Shown: positions 23,883 through 34,262 of the stretch, piece after piece
Position numbering within the stretch: the stretch's first letter is position 1
Layout: every line of letters starts with the position of its first letter
Source of the DNA: Limonium bicolor
Lineage: Eukaryota; Streptophyta; Magnoliopsida; Caryophyllales; Plumbaginaceae
Length of the DNA stretch: 64,000 nucleotides
NCBI GenBank assembly: GCA_023374045.1
Contig: CM041777.1
Span: forward strand, 460,096,251-460,160,250
Direction: 5' to 3'
Made by a program: the position numbers and the translations under genes
Notes under the pieces: model-generated
Told to the model about the DNA's origin: nothing
The model's input: only the letters and a program-made list of their open reading frames with translations
Databases searched by the model: none

Positions 23883-24497
23883 AGATTTAAACACGGTTGT
23901 ATATATAACCGTGTTTATAAATAACTTCGTATTATTGCGGGAACCACTTTATAACACGGTTACATGACAAACCGTGTTATAAAACTAGACTTTATAACAC
24001 GGTTTTTAGAATGAACCGTGTTATAAAACGCCTTGAATCTTCGTATGAAAAGGTTTTATAACACGGTTACATGACAAACCGTGTTATAAAACTAGACTTT
24101 ATAACCAGTTTTTATAATGAACCGTGTTATAAAACGCCTTCAATCTGCGTATGAAAAGGTTTTATAACACGGTTTGCTTAAAAAACCGTGTTATAAAATG
24201 GGCTTTATAACACTTTATAACACGGTTGTCATATAACCGTGTTGTAAAACTAGACTTTATAACACGGTTTTAAGAATGAACCGTGTTATAAACTATTTTG
24301 GCGCAAAAAAAATAGCGTGGTTAGCATATTTATAACACGGTTTTGGTATAAAAAATCGTGTTGTAAAACCTGTATATAACACGGTTATCAACCGTGTTGT
24401 AAAATCAAGACAATATACCACCGCAGCATATAAACCCTTGATAACCGTGTTATATACAGGAAAACAACCGTGTTATAAAACGTTTTTTCTACTAGTG
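23883..24497 (-). repeat. Right terminal and subterminal repeat region of the CACTA element
   Basis: Mirror image of 11161-11775, with TTATAACACGGTT motifs throughout and only scattered substitutions and short indels between the two ends. Confidence 0.9.
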
Positions 24498-25491
24498 AGT
24501 TTCTGTTTGATAGTTGAGCCTTCCCACCATGTTGACCCGGGGTAGGGTCGAAACCGGGGAAGTAAGACTAGTATTTGAAAGCCCGGTGGTGAGTCTTGTG
24601 TATGACTCTACCCCAGAGGTCATGGTAATGACTTAAAAGATATCCAGTTGAGAAAGTGAGAATTGATAATTGAGCATTGAAATTGAGAATTGAGTATTGA
24701 GATTTGAGAATTGAGTATAGAGAGTGAGAATTGAGAATTGAGATGGAGACTTATAGTATCTATGAACTCAAGAGAGGTTGAGTAAGAGTATCCCAAGAGA
24801 ATGGGTAAGACAACGAATTAAGTAACTAAGGCATTAGTGAGGTAGAAACTCTCAAGACCTTATAGTAAGTTAAAATAAACTAACAATCTTGATGTGTTAG
24901 TTAGTGATTGTATTCTATATTGAGTACTAATTGCGAATGCGAGCATGATGTGTGTTTAATGCGTTTCATGTTATGATTTAAATAAAATCAATCGCATGCT
25001 AAGATGAGAATTAGTTGAGTGTGGCCCGGTAGTAGGTTTGCACGACTACCATACCAGCAAAGGTGTTGAGCCCCTTTGGGGCCACCCATTCTATTCCAGG
25101 TACAATGAAGCAGACGATACCGTTTGAGAGTAGGACGGGGATGCTACGGCATGGGTAGTTGATTAAGAGCAATTGTATTTATTTTGTGTGTTGTATTGTA
25201 AGCCCGAAATGTTATCGGCAATTTGAGGATTGTAGTAGACTCGGTATAGAATGGGATTGAGGATTGTATTGATATTTGAATCGGTAAAGGAATGTATGTA
25301 ATAGTATTGTTTGATTACTCGGTATACTAGTTCATCAGACCGATATTGTATTTGGAGTTGGCCTTGTTAGTCACGTGGGTGACTAACGGCATTGTATCAC
25401 CCACCGTTTGGAGAAATAATTCCGCTGCTTTGGTATTGGTAACTGAGATGGATTAGGAGATAATGACTTGTTTAGCGGTAGGGATGTTACA
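24498..25491 (+). mobile_element. Partial LTR of the A/B/C family, right of the CACTA element
   Basis: Blocks from about 24580 match the element C LTR near 53783 onward (GCCCGGTGGTGAGTCTTGTG, compare 53783; GTAGTAGACTCGG-type block, compare 54476; ATCAGACCGAT; TTAGTCACGTGGG). The end is GATGTTACA at 25491. Only the last fifth of an LTR is present. The CACTA element therefore has internal-region sequence on its left and LTR sequence on its right, so this may be the 3' LTR of element B after a deletion, or a separate copy. Confidence 0.75.
25366..25387 (+). other. Conserved LTR stem-loop in the partial LTR
   Basis: Same arms as element B (GTTAGTCAC and GTGACTAAC) around GTGG, about 105 bp before the LTR end. 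Confidence 0.7.
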
Positions 25492-25580
25492 TTAATGAAT
25501 AATTTTTTTATTATATCAGGGGCGGAGCTAAGTGCAGTGTTAGGGAGGCTTGGCCCTTCCACTCCCAAATTTATACACTA

Positions 25581-25819
25581 CTCCCCTCCGTCCTGAATTG
25601 ACCGTCTTGTTTACTATTTGGACATGTCGTTTGACTTCAATATTTAACATACAAGATAAAATAATTTTAAAAATTTAATTTTTGCATATGATTCCATACA
25701 TGATAAACTATATATTACAAAATTTAGTTTTGTGAAATTATTTTATCTTACATGCTTAATATTGAAGTGGGAAAACATGCCATAAAGCAAACAAGACGGT
25801 CAATTCAGGTTGAAGGGAG
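25581..25819. mobile_element. Stowaway MITE, copy 1
   Basis: The ends are CTCCCCTCCGTCCTGAATTG and its near-complement, with TA on each side (25579-25580 and 25820-25821). CTCCCTCCGT ends with TA target duplications define Stowaway (Tc1/mariner-derived) MITEs. It is 239 bp long, AT-rich and has no coding capacity. It is the sister of the copy at 27895-28132. Confidence 0.9.
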
Positions 25820-26230
25820 TATATTATTTATTCACTATACTTGAGTAGTTTCTAATCTTTTCAACACTATATGTTAATTCATACGAAATAATGGTTGTCT
25901 AGACATATTTATGAAATATGTAACTTTAATAACCAGTTTACTAATTTTTTATGGTTCTCTAAAAATTTGTAATACATCAAAATCAAACAGAATTGAATAG
26001 TGAATAACAAAATCAAGTTTTAGTCCATCAAACTCTTATGTATCAAAAGATACTCAAGTTCTATTCTACCTCATTAAGTAATTCATTGTTAAACTTAAAG
26101 TTTAATAGCTAGCGTTGAGTGCTACCACTTACTGATTATTATAGCTTATTGGACTATTTTGAAAACAAAACCTTACATTTAGTTGAATATTACAAATTCT
26201 ATTTATCATAGTTTTTAATTAAATTTTTTA

Positions 26231-26834
26231 GAGTAAATTACTGAGAACCCCTTTGAGGTTTTGGGATAATACCAGTAACCACCTTGTGTTTACAATAATT
26301 ATTTGTAGCCATCTTGAGGTTACGGTATCTCTGAGTACGAGCCCCCAAGCTACAACTCCGTTAATAAATCGTTAACCCCTTGCTAATCTGTCAACTTATT
26401 CACTAAATGGCGCGAGACTGGACAAAAAAATATTGCTTAATCAGCATCGTCTAAGTCTCTCTCATCCCACCATTATTTTCCTAAAAACATCAACCCTAAC
26501 TCATCCAATATGATCATGCTCCAAATCTTCCACCCATTTTTAGGAGGTTGTTTATATGCTACACAACACTTAAGAAAGGATTTGTTCTTGGTTGTAGACC
26601 AATCCTGGGTTAGGGTTGACGTTATTAGGAAAATGGCAATGGCATGAGAGAGACTTAGACAATGCTGATTAGGCAGTGTTTTTTGTCCAGCCTGACATCA
26701 TTTAGTGAATATGCTAACAGGTCAGCAAGAGGTTAACGATTTATTAATGGAGCTATAGTTCGGGGGGACTATAAGTATGGTAAACACAATGTGATTACCG
26801 GTATTATCCCAGAACCTCAAGGGGGTTATTACTC
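26231..26834. mobile_element. Long-TIR foldback MITE with TTA target duplication, copy 1
   Basis: Inverted repeats of about 60 bp: left GAGTAAATTACTGAGAACCC, right the complement of GAGTAATAACCCCCTTGAGG, both followed by GATAATACC. The flanks are TTA/TTA. A 3-bp TWA duplication suggests a PIF/Harbinger (Tourist-like) origin; that is inference. It has no coding capacity. A second copy begins 58 bp further on. Confidence 0.75.
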
Positions 26835-26892
26835 TTATTTTTTGTTACTACATTCTTGTTTGCCGATAAACATAAAAATATCTTAATATTAA

Positions 26893-27517
26893 AAGTAAAT
26901 TACCGAGAACCCCATTGAGGTTTTAGGATAATACCGATAACCATCTTGTGTTATCATAATTATTAGTAACCACCTTAAGGTTACGGTATCTCTGGCTACG
27001 AACCTCCGAACTATAGCTCCATTAATAAATTGTTAACCCTTTGATGACCTGTCAGCTTATTCACTAAATAATGTCATACTGGACAAAAAATACTGCTTAA
27101 TCAGCATTGTCTAAGTATCTCCCATCCCACAGCTATATTCCTAAAAACGTCAACCCTAACCCATGAATGGTCCATGCGTTTTTAAGAGGTTGTTTATCTG
27201 CTACGCATCGCTTGGATGAATTTGTTCTTGGTTGTAGACCATTCCTGGGTTAAGGTTGATGTTTTTTATAAAAATACCAGTGGGATGAGAGAGACTTAGA
27301 CGATGATGATTAAGTAGTGTTTTTTGTCCAGTTTGACATCATTTAGTGAATAAGTTGACAGATTAGCAACGTGTTAATGATTTATTGATGAAGTTATAGT
27401 TCGGGGCTCGTAGTCAGAGATACCATAACTTCAAGATGGTTACAAATAATTATGATAAACATAAAGTGATTAATAGTATTATCCAAAAACCTCAAGGAGA
27501 TTTTTGGTAATTTACTC
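26893..27517. mobile_element. Long-TIR foldback MITE with TAA target duplication, copy 2
   Basis: Same family as 26231-26834, in the same orientation. Left end AAGTAAATTACCGAGAACCC, right end GGTAATTTACTC, flanked by TAA at 26890-26892 and 27518-27520. Internal blocks (TTACGGTATCTCTG, CATTGTCTAAGT) are shared with copy 1 but substantially diverged. Confidence 0.75.
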
Positions 27518-27894
27518 TAATATTAATGTTACATATATTGTGATCACCCCTGCTTATAAGTTATATGTACAGTTAATATAAATATATTATATTTAAACTT
27601 CAATTCCGCATTGTTTCTTTCAACATCCAAATAACTTGCCGCGCCTGAATTTTTTTAAAAAAAACTCACCTTATTTACAATTAACTCCTTGTTTAAGATT
27701 ACTAGTTGTGTGAGCTGTCAAAATAAATTAAAAACAATAAGAAAATGGGTCCAATGTGAACTAAAATAAATGGAGTAAGGCTCCGTTCGATTATGAGCTG
27801 AATCAGAGCTGGATGAGAAACGCAGTATTTGCTGCGTCTGGAGACAATCTCCTTGTGAGACAGTGGTGGGGTCCAAAAAAGAGAGGAAAAAATA

Positions 27895-28132
27895 CTCCCT
27901 CCGTCCTGAATTGACCGTCCTGTTTACTTTATGGTACGTTTTTCCACTTCAATATTAAACATATAAGATAAAATAATTTTATAAAACTAAATTTTGTAAC
28001 ATATAGTTTATCATGTAAGGAATCATACGTAAAATTTAAATTTTTAAAATTAATTTATCTTATATGTTTAAAATTGAAGTCAAACGACATGTCCAAATAG
28101 TAAACAAGACGGTCAATTCAGGACAGAGGGAG
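27895..28132. mobile_element. Stowaway MITE, copy 2
   Basis: Ends CTCCCTCCGTCCTGAATTG and CAATTCAGGACAGAGGGAG, with TA at 27893-27894 and 28133-28134. It is 238 bp. Its interior is inverted in base order relative to copy 1, as expected for a near-palindromic MITE. It sits about 370 bp downstream of the CESA stop codon. Confidence 0.9.
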
Positions 28133-28503
28133 TAACAAATAAACTCATGACAAATGTGTTAATTCAGCTCACCATTTTTTTCCACTCGTTATCGAACCCT
28201 AAACAATAAAAACTGGGAACGTTTATAAAAGCTGTCAGAAAAAAAAATGGAAAAATAGACGGCTGGCGGATTTGATTCATCAAAGAGCGTAGGTTGCTAT
28301 TACAACAAAACTGCAAAAAAGACTTCAAAACACCATGCCGAACAGATCCGAGCGTCGCTTTTCTTACAAAAACCAGGAAACTTACTGCTATATGCCTTCG
28401 TAATCATGACACTCGATCTTTGATAAACAGGAGTGAAAAAGGGAAGTAAAAAAAAGTTTATGCTATTAACTACTACATAATCCAATCCAGAATTCTGATA
28501 CCC

Positions 28504-31500
28504 TCAACAGTCAATGGAAATGCAGGTCTGCGCAATCGCCTTACTATTAGGTTTACCAGTAAAAGGATCAATCTTAACCCAGACCAACGAGAACACAGAC
28601 GCCAACAGCACCGACCACAGAACAACAATCGTGGGAGTCCGATTCTGCCGTCCCATAAGACCTTTAAGAAAGGGGTAGAGATGCAGAATCACCCACATGG
28701 CGAAGAACACCCTCCCAAAAAGCGGGCCCCATGTCTCGTACCCGCTGTTAAGCGCGTCAGAGAATCCAGCCACAACACCGACTATGTTGATGATGATCAG
28801 CGTCGTCGGCGGGATTAGGAGAGTCGTCCACTTGATCATATACAGCTCCCCAAACTCTGCATCCTCCGCAGCTTTCGCCGTCACAGTGAAGTTCGTATCC
28901 AGACCGGCTAACATCTTCAGGAATCCCTGGAATACCGCGAAGAGGTGAGCCGAGACTCCGCCGATAACCCAGAACTGCTCGTTTCTCCATAAATCCTCGA
29001 TGCTGACCCCGCTCCATCGGACTTCAAGGACACTGGTGCCAATGATTGACATGAAGAGGCCAAGGAACAGCATGCTGGCCAGATTCGACAGCTGGAATTC
29101 AAACAGATGAGATATTCAATTAAATCAAAATCAAAATCCAGATCATTGAAACCCATTCACCCTGGTTAATTAAGTATTCTACCGTTGGAATGATGAATTT
29201 TCCGGTGAGCAGGCAGATAGCGGGGATGGAGCAATAGGCAACCAAGGGTAGGAAGTGAAGGGATAAACAATGGTGTTAATGTAAGCGAATCTCTGGAGCA
29301 ACTTGAGCCTTCCACCGCCAAACCCATACCAGAGAGGACAGTGTCTACTTAAAAAGATCTCGACTGACCCGAGTGCCCATCTCAGAACTTGATGGAGCCG
29401 ATCGGAGAGATTGATGGGTGCAGACCCTTTGAAAGCGGGTCTCAATGGCATGCAGTATATTGACCTCCAACCTCTGCAGTGCATCTTAAACCCGGTAAGA
29501 ATGTCTTCTGTCACGGATCCGTAGATCCAACCAATCTGTAAAGCAGCATGATTTTGAACAGGTTTAGATGGTGGGAATGAGTTGATTTAAGAAATGAATT
29601 CTGTTGTTTCGATGTAAAAGGTTTTCTTACCTCTTTTCCCCAAGCTGTCTTCTCTTCGTATCCGCAGCTAATGACATGGATAGCTTCTTGGATTAGTGTG
29701 GATGGGTTGGCCGAATCAGGTAACCCTCCGTTTTCCATTAAAGTGGATTCGATGAACACGGTGGATAGTCCGAATGTTTTTTCGAAGCTGGTTTGGGAGA
29801 TCAACATCGACCTCTCGTACTCATCATAACCTGACAAAAGAATCAGAAAACAAGATGCTATAATAATCTCCCTGAGGTTGAAGATAGGCAAAGCTTACTG
29901 TCATCCAGGGCACTATATTTCAGGAAAAACAGAGGGGAAGGCACAGTTTACTGTTAATCTCCTTGAGGTTGAAGATAGCAGAGTCAAGGTCTTCTCTTCT
30001 TGAATCCTTATAAAACTGTGATTCATCTATGGGTTCCTTTTTCTTCTTAGACGGCAAGCAACAGCAGCAGCAGGTACCACAAGAAGAGGAGGAAGACGAT
30101 GAGCTGAGTTTGGTGGGTAAAGATGGTGGGCTGTAACCGTACAGAGCTTGTCTGTTGAAAACAGTTCCAGTTCCCACGTACACCGGTCCTTGAATACCAT
30201 CAAGCCCTCTCATATTGACCTATCATCAGAACAATGATTACTATAGTATAGTATAGAAAGATGCCCTAATAAATCCTGTCAAATGCTCAGTTTCTGGTTC
30301 TGTAAGAAGAAACATCAAGCATGCTGTAGGTAATATTCCACGGGACTCACATCAAAGAAGACGACATTTCGATTTGCATATCGATCACTCTTGTCAATAC
30401 CATCGAATCTCTGAGGAAACTGCACATAGCAAACGTCTTGACCAACTTGTGGGTCCATCAGAAAACACATTGCCTCACGAACAGCTTTGCTGTTGTTGAC
30501 ATAGTGGTCACAATCCAGATTCAGAATGAAGGGGGCATTTGTAAGAATAGCTGATACCCTGACCTGTTAGAAGTAAATTGAAGGAATGGTTTCAAGGAAG
30601 AAAGAATGTTCATTTAAGGTAAAACAGGTAAGACTTGGGCTTCTCAAAATCAATTACCAGAGCGTTTTCAGCACCGGCTTTCTTGTGGTGTTGGTAACCA
30701 GGCCTCTTCTCTCTTGAGACATAAACAAGTCTAGGAAGTTCATTGCCGTCCATATCATGGGCTCCACTGTGTCCAAGGAACACCTTCAGTATTGCAAGAA
30801 CAGCAAAACATTACATTAGCCAGTGAGCAAGGCAAGGCAGGTGCTAACTACTTCTAATCATGCTCTAGAAATTTATAAAAAGTTGTTCATATCTTGCTAG
30901 ATAACAACCTGAATCATGCCAGGATGATCACGAGTATTGTTTCCAGGCCAAGGTGTTCCATCTTGCATTGTCCATCCATCCTCTGGTGTTTTCTGAGCTT
31001 TAGCAACCAGAGCATTAACCCGCACCTTAAACTCCTCATAATCTCTCTGTTAGCACACACAAAGCTTATTATGGTCACCTCTATGGATCAGATGCAAATG
31101 ATAATCAGCTATTGAATTGTTAAAGATTCAGACAGGAAAAACATCATTACTTTCATTGCTCTTCGTTCCTTGACAAAAGAAGGCTGAATCTTGTCCTTCA
31201 GATAGTCAATCTTCAGGGAGAAGTAGAACTCTGGTGCCCGTGGCTCAATCGCGTACTTCTTGCAAAACGGTACCCACTTCCTTGCAAACTCTGCTGTTTC
31301 CGCAAGTGATTCGAAAGTAAGCATAGCAGCTCCATCATCTGAGACGTAGCAGGAGACCTTGTCGACTGGGTAATCGACTGCAAGGATGGAGAGCACTGTG
31401 TTTGCAGTGATTAATGGAGGTTCCTTCAGTGGATCGACAGTACTCACGAAGAAGTCCACTGCAGCAAGCTGTGATGGCTCTTCCCTGTCAAACCTGGAGA

Positions 31501-32917
31501 TTTTATTTGAATGATAATCAGCCATAGGTACCAAATTATGGGTTGTTGTTACACCTTTGTGTTATTGCACAGCCTAGAAAAAGGAAGTACCTGAACGCTA
31601 ATTCATCCACAAAGGTTTGCCGGGTAATTGGTGACCACTTGGGAAACTGATCCAAAACCCAGGACACAGCAAACCATATCTCACAGATGATGGAAGTGAG
31701 CCAAAGGCCAAAAGCACTGTCCACTGGATGTGTGATTCTGTAGTGGAAGAAAAATGCCAATATGATCAATCGCATTATGATCACAATTCTGTATGGTGCA
31801 ATTTTGGTTCTTGGGATGGGGATGATTCTCGAAAGTGGTCTTTGCGCACTGGGATCAGCACCAGGCCTGTGAAAAAAAAAGGCATACAATTAAGTCTGTT
31901 TAGTCCTAAAAACTTTTCCCTAGCTATTGGATTGTTAAGCAAAAACGTCTATAATTACTACTCACATCATGTCATCCATTTGTTGTTCCTGAGGAACTTG
32001 AGCGGCTTCTTCCTTCTTCGAACGTTTTTTCTTCTTCTTGTCCTTGTTTTCTCTCCAGCTAGCTACCCTGTTCTTCCATATTGGGTTTCCAGATTCATCA
32101 TTCATTTCTGCAAATACAGATGGTGAAATGAATGATCATGCTTAATACACAGTAGGAAAGCATTTGAACTTGGTTGATCCTCACCTGAATCCACTGTAGA
32201 GACGACACTCAAAGTCCTTGCATGAACACCGTTTTCCTATTGAACCAGAAGATCATATTTTAAAGGGGGTAGCGAATTTCACCAGGCTAGATAGATTTTA
32301 TACAAGATTAGGAAAGCCATGATGTTCTAGCTGATGTCCATACCTGATTGTTATTGAGGTATGCCCCCATTGTTGGACGAGCATGGGAGGATTCCCCTGC
32401 TGTAGCTCCATCATCAACAAAACTATGGTTATCTGCAGCCAATCCATCAGTATAATATACTGAGACATTTTTTTTTGATAAGTATGGCCTTTAGTCTACA
32501 TTGAAATTAATAAAAACCAACAAAAACAAGAGTCACCCAAGATCCATAATACATGACCTAACTATCTTAAGAGGAATAACATCCCCCTCCCAAGTTTTAA
32601 AGTCTGAAGAACTATTATACATTCTAGAAATAAGCATCAAATTAAAGTCTGAATCTGAGTTATCCATATTCAATATACTGAGACATTGATTTGCAAGGGT
32701 TTCTTGTTAATGAATAAGCTAGAAACAGATTACCTTCAAAGGGAGTGCCACAACGCAAGCAAGCTTTATTTCCTTCCTTGATCTCGTAATCTACACAAGC
32801 TTTACAAGCAGGGAAATTGCACTCTTGGCAGCCCACAAACACCTCCCCATTAGCATCATATCCGATCGGCTCCCCACACGTATTGCAATGGGGAGGAGAC
32901 TCCTGAGACTTCATCAT
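28504..32917 (-). CDS. CESA8: Cellulose synthase catalytic subunit, secondary-wall CESA8 type, with a one-base deletion in exon 12
   Basis: Polymerises UDP-glucose into beta-1,4-glucan in the plasma-membrane cellulose synthase complex. Thirteen exons (minus strand): 32917-32734, 32432-32344, 32236-32185, 32107-31966, 31866-31591, 31493-31151, 31046-30909, 30783-30658, 30563-30351, 30219-29952, 29830-29631, 29535-29183, 29091-28504, all with GT/AG borders. They total 2972 bases, one short of 991 codons. Visible features: N-terminal RING-like zinc finger (Cys 11, 14, 30, 33, 38, 41, 53, 56), Asp300-Asp301 in SDDG, Asp467 and Asp469 in LDCDHY, TED with Asp688, QVLRW at 726-730, and a C-terminal membrane domain ending CISIDC. 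The MM start, length near 990 and CISIDC end fit CESA8/IRX1, which acts in xylem secondary walls. Exon 12 is 353 bases where 354 are needed. Frame is lost near 29250 (about residue 772), after QVLRW, removing most C-terminal membrane helices. Either an assembly error or a damaged allele. Confidence 0.9.
29862..29888 (-). repeat. 27-bp copy of the end of CESA exon 10 inside intron 10
   Basis: This intron segment differs from the exon-10 end (29953-29979) at about three of 27 positions; both read TATCTTCAACCTCA on the minus strand. It lies 30 bp before exon 11 and lacks the exon's donor context. A local duplication is the simplest reading. Confidence 0.65.
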
Positions 32918-34262
32918 CTCTCTTTCACTTCCTCAGTGCCTCTATTCTGCTTCAAACTTTCAGTATAAGCTATCCTTGTGCAAAAAAGGATGCTCTGCTC
33001 TACCACTTAAGCTTTGGTGTAGGAAGCCGCCTCCTGATTTTCTGAGTGCTTCTCTTCTGAGTCTAGTATGGCCTGAAGTAGGTTTATATGTCATGTTTCT
33101 TACAATGCTCAACGGACTATGGAGAAGCAGAAAAGGGTGTACAGTTTGGTGAAGGGAGGAAAGCAGCGTATGGTTGAGTTGTTGAGAGAGTAGGATACAT
33201 ACATCAGAAAGAAGCAATGTCTTTTTCCCTCATCTCACTGGATGTTTCATACATTTTTTTTATGCGGGAGTTTTAAGGGAAGCAAAGGGGGTAATCAGGT
33301 GGGAGGGATACATCTTTTAACTAACCAATCTTCCCTTGTTGATGACTCCTCCAACCTCGTATATTATTTTTCCCGGCGCAAATAACAACTAAACTGTATG
33401 TATATAGCGTATAATAACACTGTTCTCCACCTAAAATATCAATTGATGTACATTATTGGTCATTTCACATCATGACTCGCCAGATTTTTGTTATGTGGCC
33501 GTAATATAATTTCGGAGTGCATACACATTGCATATAATGTACGTATTTTTTTAATTAACTTGGGAGATCGCACTGCATTAATATGTACTTTTCTAAAAGC
33601 AGTCTTTAATATAATCAATTGTACAATTGAAGACTACTGAATGGGTTGTACCGTTGTACAAAGGTTGAGTTTGCTCGTAGCCTTAAAACTCACACTTTCT
33701 AACTCCAGAAAACAAAAAACAAAAACTTCAATAAAGTTGTATTAAACGGGTGTATTTGGATTGACAAAAATGGTCATTGGGTACACAATCGCAATCACTT
33801 GAGCTGAAGGCATTACCATTCAGATGTATACTTGCCGACTGACTGATAAGAGCAGAGAAACATCTTTTAGGCTGATCACAACTGGTTTTCCCAACATCGG
33901 CTAGGGTCTTTTGCTGAAGCAAGAACCAGTACCAATCATTTCAAAAAGCTTCGTGCACTCTTTGCATCGATGATAACAATTGTATGTTATCAAACAGTAT
34001 GCCTTAGCCTCAACTAGTGTCCAAGCAATTTATTTTTAAAAAAAGACATAGTATACAAGCTGAATATCAGTCGTTTTACTCTGGATCTCTAACCTATAAC
34101 CCATCCAAACTCACAGATGATTTGCTTCTCATCCCATGAGCAATACTGAGTGACCCTATAATTACATCAACGTATACACTATATTTTCTACCATCACACA
34201 AGAGTCTATCTTTAACGGCCTTCTTGTTTCATCTTATTCTCTTTCTTCTATTCAGCACAGTT
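32918..34262. other. Intergenic region: CESA leader and promoter, and WD40 gene 3' flank
   Basis: It separates the CESA start codon from the WD40 stop codon on the same strand. I see no other gene, transposon or RNA gene here. It contains AT-rich sequence and short open frames without domain signature. The CESA 5' leader is expected in about 32918-33060. Confidence 0.6.
33083..33088 (-). promoter_or_regulatory. Possible TATA box of the CESA gene
   Basis: TATAAA on the minus strand, in the context ACATATAAACC, 166 bp upstream of the start codon. A start of transcription about 30 bp downstream would give a leader of roughly 130-140 bases. Position and motif are plausible, but there is no direct evidence. 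Confidence 0.35.

Larger units (their letters stand above)
11161..24497 (+). mobile_element. CACTA (En/Spm) transposon with inverted-duplicated 3' halves
   Basis: The element begins CACTAGTAGAAAAAA and ends in the reverse complement, TTTTTTCTACTAGTG, the class-defining CACTA terminus. The terminal 600 bp at each end are near-identical inverted copies rich in the subterminal motif TTATAACACGGTT. Inside lie TNP2 transposase, DUF4216, TNPA-like (Transposase_24) and ULP1-protease coding remnants. Sequence from DUF4216 outward is present on both sides in opposite orientation (left arm 11161 to about 18612, right arm about 21032 to 24497), so both ends correspond to the original 3' end. Three-base flanks (TAT and AGT) are not a target duplication. 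Coding parts are broken by stops and shifts; the element looks non-autonomous. Confidence 0.92.
21032..24497 (+). repeat. Right inverted arm of the CACTA element (shorter copy)
   Basis: An inverted duplicate of the left arm. It jumps from sequence matching left 17915 to left 15290 at about 21735, and from left 14080 to left 12785 near 22940-22975. Both jumps read as deletions in this copy, or as sequence gained by the other. Confidence 0.88.

Noticed and set aside
25509..25560. GGGGCGGAGCTA motif, often seen at the start of plant repeats
   Set aside because: No partner end or duplication could be found, so an element cannot be delimited.
27785..28197. A second MITE enclosing Stowaway copy 2 (GTTCGAT...GAGCTGAAT with a rough inverted match)
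   Set aside because: The inverted match is short and imperfect and I found no target duplication; it is left unannotated.
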